Of a stretch of DNA of 64,000 nt, positions 27,227 to 36,418 are shown piece by piece (position 1 is the first letter of the stretch; every line of letters begins with the position of its first letter). The DNA is from Clostridiales bacterium. GTDB taxonomy: Bacteria > Bacillota > Clostridia > Lachnospirales > Lachnospiraceae. Position numbers and translations under genes: made by a program. The stretch spans positions 1 to 64,000 of the forward strand of contig JAJBTU010000007.1 of the NCBI GenBank assembly GCA_020860715.1, read 5' to 3'. The notes under the pieces are model-generated. The model ran no database searches. It saw nothing but the letters and a program-made list of their open reading frames with translations, and had not been told where the DNA came from.

Positions 27227-29866
27227 GTGAAGAAATATGGAGTAAATGAGTTAAGAAAAATGTATCTGGACTTTTTCAAAAGCAAGGGGCATCTGGTGAT
27301 GAACAGCTTTTCCCTGGTGCCGCACAATGACAACAGTCTGCTTTTGATCAACGCGGGCATGGCTCCTTTGAAGCCGTATTTTACGGGTGCGGAGATTCCG
27401 CCGTGCAAAAGAGTGGCGACCTGCCAGAAATGCATCCGTACGGGCGATATTGAGAATGTCGGCAAGACCGCGCGGCACGGTACCTTTTTTGAAATGCTTG
27501 GCAACTTTTCCTTCGGCGATTATTTCAAAAAAGAGGCGATCGGCTGGTCGTGGGAATTTTTGACCGAGGTGGTAGGGCTTAACCCGGACCGCCTATATCC
27601 GTCCGTTTATCAGGATGACGATGAGGCCTGGGATATCTGGCATGAACAGATCGGCATCGCGCCGGAGCGGATTTTCCGTTTTGGCAAGGAGGATAACTTC
27701 TGGGAGCACGGCGCGGGTCCGTGCGGCCCCTGTTCGGAGATTTATTATGACCGCGGGGAAAAATACGGCTGCGGAAAGCCGGACTGTACGGTCGGCTGCG
27801 ACTGCGACCGCTATATTGAGATCTGGAACAATGTCTTTACCCAGTTCGAGAACGACGGCAACGGCAATTATGAGACGTTAAAGCAGAAAAACATCGATAC
27901 CGGCATGGGGTTGGAGCGTCTGGCTGTGGTGGTGCAGGATGTAGACTCCATCTTTGATGTGGACACAATTCAGGCGCTGCGGGACAGGGTGTGCGAGGTG
28001 GCAAAGACCACATACAGGACGGATGAAAAGAAAGATATTTCCATCCGTCTGATCGTCGATCACATTCGCTCCGCGACATTTATGATATCGGACGGCATCA
28101 TGCCGTCGAACGAGGGCAGGGGCTATGTGCTCCGCCGTCTGATCCGCCGCGCGGCGAGACATGGGCGCATGCTCGGCATCGAGGGAAGTTTCCTTTCGAA
28201 ACTGTCTGAGACGGTGATCGAGGGCTCGAAGGCCGGCTATCCGGAGCTGGAGGAGAAGAAAGAATTTATCTTCAAGGTGCTCTCTCAGGAGGAGGAGAAA
28301 TTCAGCCGCACGATTGATCAGGGCCTTTCTATCTTAAATGATCTGGAGACAAAGCTGTCTTCGGAGGGAAAGAATACTCTGGAAGGAAAGGATGCGTTTG
28401 TCCTCTATGACACTTACGGATTCCCGCTCGATCTGACAAAAGAGATTCTGGAAGAGAAGGGCTACACGATCGACGAGGAAGGTTTTACGGCCTGCATGGA
28501 GGAACAGCGAAAGATGGCCCGTGCGGCGCGCGCGACGACGAATTACATGGGAGCGGACGCGACGGTCTACGACCAGATTCCTGCCACGGTTACCACGGAG
28601 TTTGTCGGATATGACACCTTAAGCTGCGACTCGAAGATTACCGTGCTCACGACCGATACGGAGATCACGGAAGCGCTCACCGAGGGTGTGCGCGGCACTG
28701 TGATTACGGAAAAGACCCCATTCTACGGCACCATGGGCGGCCAGGAAGGCGACAGGGGCGAGATTGCCTGTGCGGACGGACGTTTTGTAGTGGAGGATAC
28801 GATCCATCTGCTTGGCGGCAAATACGGACATGTCGGCTATATGGCGGAGGGCATGATCAAGACCGGAGATACCGTGACGCTTACTGTGGACGAGGCGGGA
28901 CGTACCAGTACCTGCCGGAATCACAGCGCGACGCATCTGCTCCAGAAAGCGTTAAAAACGGTGCTCGGCTCCCATGTGGAACAGAAGGGCTCCCTTGTGA
29001 CGCCGGACCGCCTGCGCTTTGACTTCGCGCATTTTCAGGCGATGACGGCAGAGGAGATCGCGCAGACGGAAGAACTGGTGAACCGCGAGATCGCGGCGGC
29101 GCTTCCGGTTGTCACCGAAGTTATGAGTATCGAAGACGCAAAGAAGACCGGCGCGATGGCGCTGTTCGGAGAGAAGTACGGCGATGAGGTGCGCGTTGTG
29201 TCGATGGGCGACTTTTCAAAAGAGCTCTGTGGCGGCACGCATGTGTCGAACACCTCTGTGATCACAAGATTCAAGATCGTCTCCGAGGCGGGTGTTGCTG
29301 CAGGCGTGCGGCGTATTGAGGCGCTGACCGGCGAAGGCGTATTCAATTATTATAAGAAGGTAGAGCAGCAGCTTGCCGATGCAGCAAGACTCTTAAAGAC
29401 GACTCCGGCCGGCGTTCATGAGAAGATTGCGGCGCTGCAGGCGGAGCTGAAAGCGGCAAACAGCGAGAATGAGTCTTTAAAGAGCAAACTGGCGAAGGAT
29501 GCGCTCGGAGACGCCATGGATCATGTCTGCGAGGTAAACGGTGTGAAACTGCTCGCAACAAAACTGTCCGGTGTCGACATGAACGGTCTGCGTGAGCTGG
29601 GAGATCAGCTGCGCGAAAAGATCGGAGAGGGCGTGGTGCTGCTGGCGTCTGTGACAGACGGGAAGGTCAGCCTGATGGCGGCTGCGACCGACGGCGCAAT
29701 GAAGAAGGGCGCGCACGCGGGCAATCTGATCAAAGGTATTGCCGCTCTGGTCGGCGGCGGCGGCGGCGGCCGTCCGAATATGGCGCAGGCCGGCGGTAAG
29801 AACCCGGACGGCGTGGACGCGGCGCTTGAGAAGGCTAAAGAGGTGCTTGGCGCGCAGATTAAATAA
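27227..29866 (+). CDS. alaS: Alanyl-tRNA synthetase
   Basis: Charges tRNA-Ala and edits mischarged Ser/Gly. At 879 residues it is full length for the bacterial class II enzyme. The N-terminal catalytic core has FFKSKGH, LLLINAGMAPLKPYF, RTGDIENVGKTARHGTFFEMLGNF and GPCGPCSEI; the editing domain has HSATHLLQKAL and CGGTHV (zinc ligands); the C-terminal DHHA1 domain ends with the Gly-rich GGGGGGRPNMAQAGG. The start is GTG 27227 with GGAGG 7 nt upstream. Single-gene unit followed closely by the rpsU promoter. Confidence 0.97.
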   Translation: MKKYGVNELRKMYLDFFKSKGHLVMNSFSLVPHNDNSLLLINAGMAPLKPYFTGAEIPPCKRVATCQKCIRTGDIENVGKTARHGTFFEMLGNFSFGDYFKKEAIGWSWEFLTEVVGLNPDRLYPSVYQDDDEAWDIWHEQIGIAPERIFRFGKEDNFWEHGAGPCGPCSEIYYDRGEKYGCGKPDCTVGCDCDRYIEIWNNVFTQFENDGNGNYETLKQKNIDTGMGLERLAVVVQDVDSIFDVDTIQALRDRVCEVAKTTYRTDEKKDISIRLIVDHIRSATFMISDGIMPSNEGRGYVLRRLIRRAARHGRMLGIEGSFLSKLSETVIEGSKAGYPELEEKKEFIFKVLSQEEEKFSRTIDQGLSILNDLETKLSSEGKNTLEGKDAFVLYDTYGFPLDLTKEILEEKGYTIDEEGFTACMEEQRKMARAARATTNYMGADATVYDQIPATVTTEFVGYDTLSCDSKITVLTTDTEITEALTEGVRGTVITEKTPFYGTMGGQEGDRGEIACADGRFVVEDTIHLLGGKYGHVGYMAEGMIKTGDTVTLTVDEAGRTSTCRNHSATHLLQKALKTVLGSHVEQKGSLVTPDRLRFDFAHFQAMTAEEIAQTEELVNREIAAALPVVTEVMSIEDAKKTGAMALFGEKYGDEVRVVSMGDFSKELCGGTHVSNTSVITRFKIVSEAGVAAGVRRIEALTGEGVFNYYKKVEQQLADAARLLKTTPAGVHEKIAALQAELKAANSENESLKSKLAKDALGDAMDHVCEVNGVKLLATKLSGVDMNGLRELGDQLREKIGEGVVLLASVTDGKVSLMAAATDGAMKKGAHAGNLIKGIAALVGGGGGGRPNMAQAGGKNPDGVDAALEKAKEVLGAQIK

Positions 29867-29874
29867 TTTTGTGG

Positions 29875-29902
29875 TTGACGAAAAACGAAAATATGGTATA
29901 CT
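29875..29902 (+). promoter_or_regulatory. Promoter of rpsU
   Basis: TTGACG (29875-29880), 16-nt spacer, TATACT (29897-29902), starting 8 nt after the alaS stop. Confidence 0.6.
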
Positions 29903-30013
29903 GTTTGCAGTGCAATAACATTCCCGCGCAGTTTTTATCTGAATCTGCAGAGGGAGAGGCCAGGTACGATGTCTTGCACAATCTGCAACTGGAGGGAGGT
30001 TAGGTGTGAGACA

Positions 30014-30190
30014 ATGTCAAATGTGATTGTAAAAGAGAACGAGAGTCTGGACAGCGCTCTGCGTCGTTTCAAGAGGAACTGCGCGAAGGCAGGTATCCAG
30101 CAGGAGATTCGTAAGAGAGAGCATTATGAGAAGCCGAGCGTACGCCGGAAGAAAAAGTCTGAAGCAGCTCGCAAGAGGAAATACAATTAA
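30014..30190 (+). CDS. rpsU: 30S ribosomal protein S21
   Basis: A 58-residue basic protein, [19 protein letters not shown] onward, ending in KRKYN: the standard S21 sequence of Firmicutes. It binds the 30S platform near the anti-Shine-Dalgarno region. An upstream in-frame extension to 29969 is rejected because the conserved family start is MSN. An intrinsic terminator follows 40 nt later. Confidence 0.96.
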   Translation: MSNVIVKENESLDSALRRFKRNCAKAGIQQEIRKREHYEKPSVRRKKKSEAARKRKYN

Positions 30191-30232
30191 ATGATATTCC
30201 CTGTTCCGATTCGCGAAGAAATCGAGGACAAC

Positions 30233-30266
30233 AATCCCTGATCGCCCTGTGGTCAGGGATTTTCTT
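30233..30266 (+). terminator. Intrinsic terminator of rpsU
   Basis: Stem AATCCCTGA/TCAGGGATT (30233-30241 with 30253-30261), 11-nt loop, then TTCTTT. Confidence 0.75.
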
Positions 30267-30297
30267 TAAGAAGAAAAAGGAAGAGATTATTGGACGA

Positions 30298-31863
30298 ATG
30301 AGTTTGACAGAAAAGCATGAAAAATTAATGAAGAAAACGACGGCGAATACGATAGGACGTATTGTCTTTTTTGTGCTTGCCATAGCGATACAGGTGATAT
30401 GGATCCTGTTTGCTGTGTTCGTACTGAACTCGAAATACAGCTTTGTCAACGTGATTATCAATGTTTTGAGCCTTATTGCGGTTTTGATGCTGGTCAGAAA
30501 GGATATGAACCCCGCTTACAAGCTGGCCTGGACAATCCTGATCCTGGCCGTGCCGATCGCCGGGGCGGTGATCTATCTGCTGTTCGGTAAATCCTGGCTC
30601 GGCGTAAAGTTGGAAAAACGTCTGGATCAGGCGGAAGAACAGGCAAAAGGCTGCTTAAAGGAAGATTCCGGCGTCCGGGAGACGCTGGGAGAGATCAGCA
30701 GTTCTGCTCTTTGCCAGTCCGATTATATCTGGGAAAATGCCGGATATCCGGTTTATGATCATACACAGACGCGCTATTTCCGCTGCGGAGAAGATTTTTT
30801 TCCGGTTTTTCTGGAAGAACTGGAAAAAGCGGAGCATTTCATTTTTATGGAATATTTCATCATTGACGACGGCGAGATGTGGCAGAGCGTCCTGAAAGTT
30901 CTGGAGAAAAAGGTAAAGCTGGGGCTAGATGTCCGGCTCATTTACGACGACTGGGGATGCGCAAGCAAAATGCCGCAGACCTTTGAGTGGCAGCTGAAAA
31001 GCCTGGGGATCCGCTGTGAAGTGTTCAATCCGCTGATTCCGGTAGCCTCTATCGTTCTGAACAACCGGGATCACCGCAAAATTACGGTGATTGACGGACA
31101 TACCGCCTTTACCGGCGGAATCAATCTCGCCGATGAGTATATCAACCGCATTGAACGCTTCGGTTACTGGAAGGATACCGCGGTAATGCTGCATGGAGAG
31201 GGCGTCTGGAGCTTTACGATGATGTTTTTGAAAATGTGGAGCGTTCTGGCCCGTGAAAACGTGGCATACGGCAGATACACTCCGCATCGCTGGCATGAGG
31301 AGCCGTTTGAAGGCGCCGGATATGTGCAGCCCTATTGCGATACGCCTCTGGATCATGAGACAGTCGGGGAGAATGTGTATCTGAATATCATCAGCCGCGC
31401 TGAGAAATACGTCTATATTTTTACGCCGTATCTGATCATCGACAATGAGACGCAGACGGCGCTGATTCTGGCGGCCAAGAGCGGGATCGACATCCGTATT
31501 GTCACGCCGGGCATCCCGGATAAAAAGGCGGTGTTTCTGCTCACGCAGTCCTATTATGAGGCACTGATCCGGGGAGGCGTCCGTATTTATGAATACACGC
31601 CCGGCTTCATCCACGCCAAAAGTTTTGTCTGTGACGACAGGATCGCGACAGTCGGTTCGATCAACCTGGATTACCGCAGTCTGTATCTGCACTTTGAGTG
31701 CGGCGTCTGGATGTATGACACGGATGCGGTCATGGAAGTAAAAAAGGATGCGGAAGCTGTCTTTCAGGAGAGCCGCGAGATTACGGTTGAGGACTGCGAA
31801 AAAAGAAATCTGGCGCAGCGCTTCGGGCAGAGCATCCTGCGCCTGTTCGCACCGCTTTTGTAG
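30298..31863 (+). CDS. cls: Cardiolipin synthase
   Basis: A 521-residue membrane enzyme that joins two phosphatidylglycerol molecules into cardiolipin. Two N-terminal transmembrane helices (residues ~17-43 and ~48-95) are followed by two phospholipase-D active sites: HRKITVIDGHTAFTGGINLA and HAKSFVCDDRIATVGSINLD, each with the HxK(x)4D signature. Length is that of the ClsA-like Firmicute enzymes. The ribosome site is weak (GGA about 6 nt upstream, AAGGAAG further off). Its own promoter is not evident; it begins about 30 nt after the rpsU terminator. Confidence 0.92.
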   Translation: MSLTEKHEKLMKKTTANTIGRIVFFVLAIAIQVIWILFAVFVLNSKYSFVNVIINVLSLIAVLMLVRKDMNPAYKLAWTILILAVPIAGAVIYLLFGKSWLGVKLEKRLDQAEEQAKGCLKEDSGVRETLGEISSSALCQSDYIWENAGYPVYDHTQTRYFRCGEDFFPVFLEELEKAEHFIFMEYFIIDDGEMWQSVLKVLEKKVKLGLDVRLIYDDWGCASKMPQTFEWQLKSLGIRCEVFNPLIPVASIVLNNRDHRKITVIDGHTAFTGGINLADEYINRIERFGYWKDTAVMLHGEGVWSFTMMFLKMWSVLARENVAYGRYTPHRWHEEPFEGAGYVQPYCDTPLDHETVGENVYLNIISRAEKYVYIFTPYLIIDNETQTALILAAKSGIDIRIVTPGIPDKKAVFLLTQSYYEALIRGGVRIYEYTPGFIHAKSFVCDDRIATVGSINLDYRSLYLHFECGVWMYDTDAVMEVKKDAEAVFQESREITVEDCEKRNLAQRFGQSILRLFAPLL

Positions 31864-31932
31864 CGCAGAGGGTATAAGTCAGGAATGGAACGCATATAGT
31901 AGGAAGAAAGAGGAAGCCCCGGAGCGTGTGTT

Positions 31933-33096
31933 ATGCGAAATCAATTCCTGCGGATGTTTTCATTCATCCTGTTAGTATCCTGCTGTTTTTCCCGGACTCT
32001 GAGCGCGGCGGCCGAGCCGGAGATTGAAACGCCGCACGCGGCGGTGATGGAAGTGTCGACCGGAACGCTTCTTTATGAAAAAGATGCGGACACTTCGGTT
32101 CATCCGGCCAGCGTGACCAAGGTAATGACCATTCTCCTTATTTTTGAGGCGATCGAAAAGGGGGAGATCCGTCTGACGGACGAGGTGACGACCAGCGCCT
32201 ATGCCAAATCCATGGGCGGCTCACAGGTCTTTCTGGAGACCGGTGAAGTGCAGACTGTGGAAACTCTGCTCAAATGCATCATTATCGCTTCGGGCAATGA
32301 TGCCGCTGTCACAATGGCGGAGGCCATCTCCGGCACAGAGGAAGCGTTTGTGGAACGCATGAATGCAAAGGCCGCTGAGCTTGGGATGGAGAATACGCAT
32401 TTTGTGGATTGCTGCGGGCTGACGGAGTCGGCGGACCATTATACCTCGGCGCGCGATGTCGCGATTATGTCGCGGGAGCTGTTATACCGCTATCCCGAAG
32501 TGACGGAGTATTCCGATATCTGGATGGAGGACATCACGCATGTGACGGCGCAGGGCAGCAGTGTGTTCACCCTGTCCAATACAAATAAACTGCTTCGTTC
32601 CTACGACGGCTGCGACGGTCTGAAGACCGGCAGCACGAGCTACGCGAAATACTGCCTCTCGGCGACCGCAAGACGCGACGGTATTCGCCTGATCAGCGTG
32701 GTGCTGACGGCCCCGGATACGAAAACCCGCTTTGCGGAGGCGGCAGAGCTCTTAAGCTACGGCTTTTCCATGTGCTCCATGTACTACGATGAAGAGACGC
32801 CGCAGCTTTCAAAAATAGCGGTGAAGGGGACGATTCAGGGGGAATTTGCCGTCACGGTAGACGGGGAATTTTCTTATCTGAGCACGACCGGCGAGGATTT
32901 TTCCCTGATTGAAAAAAGTACGGAGTATAATGACAATCTGCAGGCTCCTCTGGAAAAAGGCGATACGGTGGGCGCCTATGTCTACACGCTTGACGGAAAA
33001 GAGATCGGACGGATGCCGATCGTGCTGGCCGAATCCGCCGAAAAAGCCGGATATTCGGATTATCTGAGTCTGGCGTGGAAAAAATGGATGATATAG
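31933..33096 (+). CDS. dacF: D-alanyl-D-alanine carboxypeptidase (DacF/PBP5 family)
   Basis: A 387-residue exported penicillin-binding protein that trims the terminal D-Ala of peptidoglycan stem peptides. Signal peptide ~1-26 (FSFILLVSCCFSRTLSAAA). All serine-peptidase motifs are present: Ser60-x-x-Lys63 (SVTK), Ser120-Gly-Asn122 (SGN) and Lys231-Thr-Gly (KTGS). The C-terminal PBP5-C beta domain (~275-360) is followed by a weakly amphipathic end that may anchor the protein to the membrane. GGAG lies 9 nt upstream of the ATG. A vegetative or sporulation-specific role cannot be separated; the dacF symbol reflects the family. Confidence 0.9.
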   Translation: MRNQFLRMFSFILLVSCCFSRTLSAAAEPEIETPHAAVMEVSTGTLLYEKDADTSVHPASVTKVMTILLIFEAIEKGEIRLTDEVTTSAYAKSMGGSQVFLETGEVQTVETLLKCIIIASGNDAAVTMAEAISGTEEAFVERMNAKAAELGMENTHFVDCCGLTESADHYTSARDVAIMSRELLYRYPEVTEYSDIWMEDITHVTAQGSSVFTLSNTNKLLRSYDGCDGLKTGSTSYAKYCLSATARRDGIRLISVVLTAPDTKTRFAEAAELLSYGFSMCSMYYDEETPQLSKIAVKGTIQGEFAVTVDGEFSYLSTTGEDFSLIEKSTEYNDNLQAPLEKGDTVGAYVYTLDGKEIGRMPIVLAESAEKAGYSDYLSLAWKKWMI

Positions 33097-33103
33097 AAAA
33101 CTG

Positions 33104-33132
33104 TTTTCATGTCAGCTGATTTATGGTATAAT
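33104..33132 (+). promoter_or_regulatory. Promoter before the metallophosphoesterase-scpAB genes
   Basis: TTTTCA (33104-33109), 17-nt spacer, TATAAT (33127-33132), 44 nt before the start codon. Confidence 0.5.
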
Positions 33133-33175
33133 CCCAGTGATCGTTTTACAGAAAAAGTGAAGGAGCCAAAGACAG

Positions 33176-33973
33176 ATGCCTGATTTTAAGGTCACAAGAT
33201 ACCGGATACGGACAGCGAAAGAGCAGCCGGGATCACTCCCGGCGTTTTCAGCTGTGCTTCTGGCGGACCTTCATAATCTCTCCTATGGCGAGGGGAACAG
33301 ACGTCTGCTCCAGGAGATCCGTAACGCAAATCCGGAGCTTGTTTTTGTCGCCGGGGATATGGTGACCTCGACAAAGGAACCGCAGATGGAAGTGGCAGTG
33401 TCGCTGATGAACGAGCTGACCAGGCAGTATCCGGTTTACTATGTGAACGGCAATCATGAGAGCCGTCTGAAACAGTATCCGGACAAATACGGCGAACAGT
33501 ACGAACAGTATCTTTCCGCTATCCGCAGCTTTGGCGTACACTTTCTGGAAAATACGGCGGAACATCTGGTGATTCACAGAATGCCGGTCAACGTCTGGGG
33601 GCTGGAGCTCCCGCTTGAGTATTACAGGCGGTTCCATAAGGAGGAACTGACAGTTTCACAGATGGAAGCCCTGCTTGGGAAACCGGACATGCCCGGGTAT
33701 CAGATTCTGCTGGCGCACCATCCGATCTATTTTGACACCTATGCGGCCTGGGGCGCGGATCTGACGCTGTCCGGCCATCTGCACGGCGGTATGGTGCGGC
33801 TTCCGCTGCTTGGCGGAGTGGTCAGCCCGCAGTTTACTCTCTTCCCCAGATATGACAGGGGACTGTATACACAGGGGGAGAGCAAAATGATCGTGAGCGC
33901 CGGACTGGGCAGCCACTCGATTCCTCTGCGCGTGAACAATCCGCCGGAACTGGTGGTCATTGATTTTTCATAA
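33176..33973 (+). CDS. Calcineurin-like metallophosphoesterase (YkuE-like)
   Basis: A 265-residue predicted phosphohydrolase. The two-metal motifs are all present: DLH (LADLHNLSYGEG), GD (FVAGDMV), GNHE (VNGNHESR), the HH pair (LLAHHP) and GHxH (SGHLHGGMVRLP). Unlike many YkuE relatives it lacks an N-terminal membrane helix. AAGGAG lies 10 nt upstream. The substrate is unknown; relatives include enzymes of lipid and nucleotide phosphates. Its end is 22 nt before the scpA start, which suggests one transcript. Confidence 0.85.
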   Translation: MPDFKVTRYRIRTAKEQPGSLPAFSAVLLADLHNLSYGEGNRRLLQEIRNANPELVFVAGDMVTSTKEPQMEVAVSLMNELTRQYPVYYVNGNHESRLKQYPDKYGEQYEQYLSAIRSFGVHFLENTAEHLVIHRMPVNVWGLELPLEYYRRFHKEELTVSQMEALLGKPDMPGYQILLAHHPIYFDTYAAWGADLTLSGHLHGGMVRLPLLGGVVSPQFTLFPRYDRGLYTQGESKMIVSAGLGSHSIPLRVNNPPELVVIDFS

Positions 33974-33995
33974 CATCTGCAATGAAGGAGCACAT

Positions 33996-34784
33996 ATGGG
34001 TATTCCCGTAAAGCTGGAGCAGTTCGAAGGACCTCTGGACCTGCTTCTGCATCTGATAGAAAAAAATAAAGTCAGCATTTATGATATCCCGATCGCGCTG
34101 ATCACCGATCAGTATATGGAGTACATGGCGCAGCTGCCGGACGGGACACTGGATGTGATGAGTGAGTTCCTGGTGATGGCGGCTACGCTGCTGGACATCA
34201 AATCCCGGATGCTCCTGCCTCCGGAAGAGACAGAGGAGGGGGAGGAGGAAGACCCCCGCGAAGAACTCGTCCAGAAGCTGCTGGAATATAAAATGTATAA
34301 ATACATGTCTTATGAGCTGCGGGACCGCATGGAAGATGCAAAAGGGCATTACTACAGGGAACCGGATATCCCGGAGGAAGTGGAGGCATACCGTGAACCG
34401 GTGGATGTGGACCAGCTTCTCTCCGATGTCACACTTCGAAGCCTGTACAGTGTATTTCTGGACACTATGAAGCGGCAGGAGAACCGGACAGACCCGATTC
34501 GGAGCCATTTTGGCAGCCTGAAGCGGGAGACGGTCAACTTAAGTGAGACGATGCGTTTTGCCGGCCGGTATATTTTTGAAAAAAAGAACTGCATGTTTTA
34601 TGATATTTTAAGCCTGCGGCCCGGGAAACAGTATAAGGTGGTCACGTTTCTGACCCTGCTTGAGCTGATGAAAGAAGGCAGGGTGGAGGTGGAACAGCCG
34701 GAGACGTTTTCCGACATTCACCTTACCTGGACCGGAGGAGATACGGAAAGCGGGCTGGATCAGCTTGCGGCGGATTATGAGTAA
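33996..34784 (+). CDS. scpA: Segregation and condensation protein A (kleisin)
   Basis: 262 residues. Kleisin subunit of the SMC-ScpAB condensin that compacts and segregates the chromosome. The N-terminal VKLEQFEGPLDLLLHLIEKNKVSIYDIPI is the conserved SMC-binding helix region, followed by MSEFLVMAATLLDIKSRMLLP; the C-terminal winged helix includes LLELMKEGRVEVEQPETFSDI. The start at 33996 has AAGGAG 5 nt upstream. scpB starts 16 nt after the stop. Confidence 0.95.
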   Translation: MGIPVKLEQFEGPLDLLLHLIEKNKVSIYDIPIALITDQYMEYMAQLPDGTLDVMSEFLVMAATLLDIKSRMLLPPEETEEGEEEDPREELVQKLLEYKMYKYMSYELRDRMEDAKGHYYREPDIPEEVEAYREPVDVDQLLSDVTLRSLYSVFLDTMKRQENRTDPIRSHFGSLKRETVNLSETMRFAGRYIFEKKNCMFYDILSLRPGKQYKVVTFLTLLELMKEGRVEVEQPETFSDIHLTWTGGDTESGLDQLAADYE

Positions 34785-34800
34785 GTATGAGGACAGGAAC

Positions 34801-35370
34801 ATGGACAGAAGGAAAGCGGAGGCCGCGCTCGAAGCGATTCTTTTCGCAATGGGAGATTCCGTGGAGCTCCCGAAGCTGGCGGCGGCTATAGAACAGGATA
34901 CGGAGACAACAGAAAAACTTTTGCAGCATATGGCGGACTGTTACCGGGAGGAGGAGCGGGGCATTGAGCTGACCGAACTGGACGGCGCCTGGCAGCTCTG
35001 TACGAAGAAAGAGTATTATGAATATCTGATCCGTCTTGCAAAGCAGCCGAAAAAGATCGTTCTTACGGATGTCGTCATGGAGACGCTTTCCATTGTCGCA
35101 TACAAGCAGCCGGTCACACGGATTGAGATTGAGAAAATCCGCGGCGTCAAAAGCGATCATGCCGTCAATCGTCTCCTTGAGTACGGCCTGATTCAGGAGG
35201 TGGGTCGCCTGGATGCGCCCGGCCGCCCGATCCTGTTTGGAACGACGGAGGATTTCTTAAGGCATTTCGGCCTGCATTCTCTGGAAGAACTGCCGGAGAT
35301 CGACACGGTGCAGATGGAAGATTTTAAAGCCGAGGCGGAAGAAGAGGTCGAGACACAGGTCGAAGTATAG
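34801..35370 (+). CDS. scpB: Segregation and condensation protein B
   Basis: 189 residues. A dimeric winged-helix partner that bridges ScpA in the condensin complex. Conserved blocks: EAILFAMGDSVELPKLA, VVMETLSIVAYKQPVTRIEIEKIRGV and GRLDAPGRPILFGTTEDFLRHFGL. The start at 34801 is chosen because GAGGA lies 7 nt upstream; ATG 34777 has no ribosome site. The acidic tail (EAEEEVETQVEV) is normal for the family. Confidence 0.94.
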   Translation: MDRRKAEAALEAILFAMGDSVELPKLAAAIEQDTETTEKLLQHMADCYREEERGIELTELDGAWQLCTKKEYYEYLIRLAKQPKKIVLTDVVMETLSIVAYKQPVTRIEIEKIRGVKSDHAVNRLLEYGLIQEVGRLDAPGRPILFGTTEDFLRHFGLHSLEELPEIDTVQMEDFKAEAEEEVETQVEV

Positions 35371-35449
35371 GCAAAGAAAAGGTATGACGGATGCGCCAGC
35401 CGCATAGGATATCTGTAACAGTCTGGATGATGATCCGGGGGTATCTGGT

Positions 35450-36061
35450 ATGAACGGATTTGGCTCTGCGCCGGGATTCCGCATGCATCCGCCGCGCCGA
35501 ACGCTTCTTCCCTCGCTTTTGTTTCTCTCTCTTGGCATTCTGTCCGGATGTGCGATGCCGAAACTGCTTTCCATGGACAGCGGAGCCTATGCGTCTTTGA
35601 CGAGCCGATACGGCTTCCGCGTCTATGAGAGCATTTCACGGGACAGCAGAGAACTTTTCTTTTATGTGGTATCCGTGCGGATGCCGGTGCTGCTTTTTTT
35701 GTGGATGAGCAGCTTTACGAGCGTGGGCCGGCTTTTTCATCTGGGCTATGCTTGGTGGCTTGCCGCGTCAGGGGCGATGCTGCTTTCTCTTTTCGGACTG
35801 CGCAGCGGAGCGCGGGGACTTCTGCTTTTCGGCTGCTGTATTTTTCCGCAGTGGATTCTTTACGGGGCCATGTGGAAACAGGAGATGGCCGCGTGGCTGA
35901 AGCGGGAGCGGGAGTTCGGCGAACCGGCGGGGGTTTCCGTAAAAGTGATCCGACGGCAGGATATCGCGCAGCTTTTGCGTTTTGCGGCACTCTGCCTTCT
36001 GGGCTGTGCCTGTGAGGCGTTTCTTGGCACATGGACGCTGGAACTGTATCTGTGCCTGTGA
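35450..36061 (+). CDS. SpoIIM-like integral membrane protein
   Basis: A 203-residue protein with about five hydrophobic segments (near 19-36, 70-88, 100-118, 122-140 and 178-197), the topology of stage II sporulation protein M, part of the SpoIID-M-P peptidoglycan-degrading complex that drives engulfment. The FFYVVSVRMPVLLFLWMSSF and LLLFGCCIFPQWILYGAMW segments resemble the corresponding SpoIIM helices. Synteny supports this: in Bacillus and Clostridia spoIIM lies near xerD, and an xerD relic is 1.8 kb downstream. Similarity is modest, so the gene symbol is left empty. GGGGG lies 8 nt upstream of the ATG. Confidence 0.6.
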   Translation: MNGFGSAPGFRMHPPRRTLLPSLLFLSLGILSGCAMPKLLSMDSGAYASLTSRYGFRVYESISRDSRELFFYVVSVRMPVLLFLWMSSFTSVGRLFHLGYAWWLAASGAMLLSLFGLRSGARGLLLFGCCIFPQWILYGAMWKQEMAAWLKREREFGEPAGVSVKVIRRQDIAQLLRFAALCLLGCACEAFLGTWTLELYLCL

Positions 36062-36140
36062 GGCGTGAGAAAGGATATCGGGCGTTTTCTGATGCTGCGG
36101 ATGACAGGAAAAGCCATGACCGGTTAAGGGAGGACTGGAC

Positions 36141-36368
36141 ATGTTCGGAAGAAAGAAAAACCGGAAAACAAATCCGGAGAAAAAAATATACGATCCCTCC
36201 GTATACAAACCGGTGCTTCACTGCAGTATCTGTAATGGCGAGCAGGTAGCCGGATTCAAAAACCGGAAGACCGGGAAATTTGAGGAGGTCATGTTTATCC
36301 GGAATGAAGCGGAACTGGCTGAATTTTTAAAGCGGTATGGACTGGACGGCATAGAGAAAGAATACTGA
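36141..36368 (+). CDS. Small conserved protein with CxxC motif
   Basis: 75 residues, not assigned a function. A Lys-rich N-terminus (MFGRKKNRKTNPEKK) is followed by LHCSICNGEQVAGFKNRKTGKF, a CxxC pair that could bind metal, and an acidic helical end. Proteins of this pattern are common in Lachnospiraceae genomes. It lies between the SpoIIM-like and DUF362 genes in the same direction and is probably co-transcribed. GGGAGGACTGGAC precedes the ATG. Confidence 0.75.
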   Translation: MFGRKKNRKTNPEKKIYDPSVYKPVLHCSICNGEQVAGFKNRKTGKFEEVMFIRNEAELAEFLKRYGLDGIEKEY

Positions 36369-36418
36369 CCGGCAGCTTCCGGCTGCTGATAAATGGGGAA
36401 CGAAAGGATATACAGAAC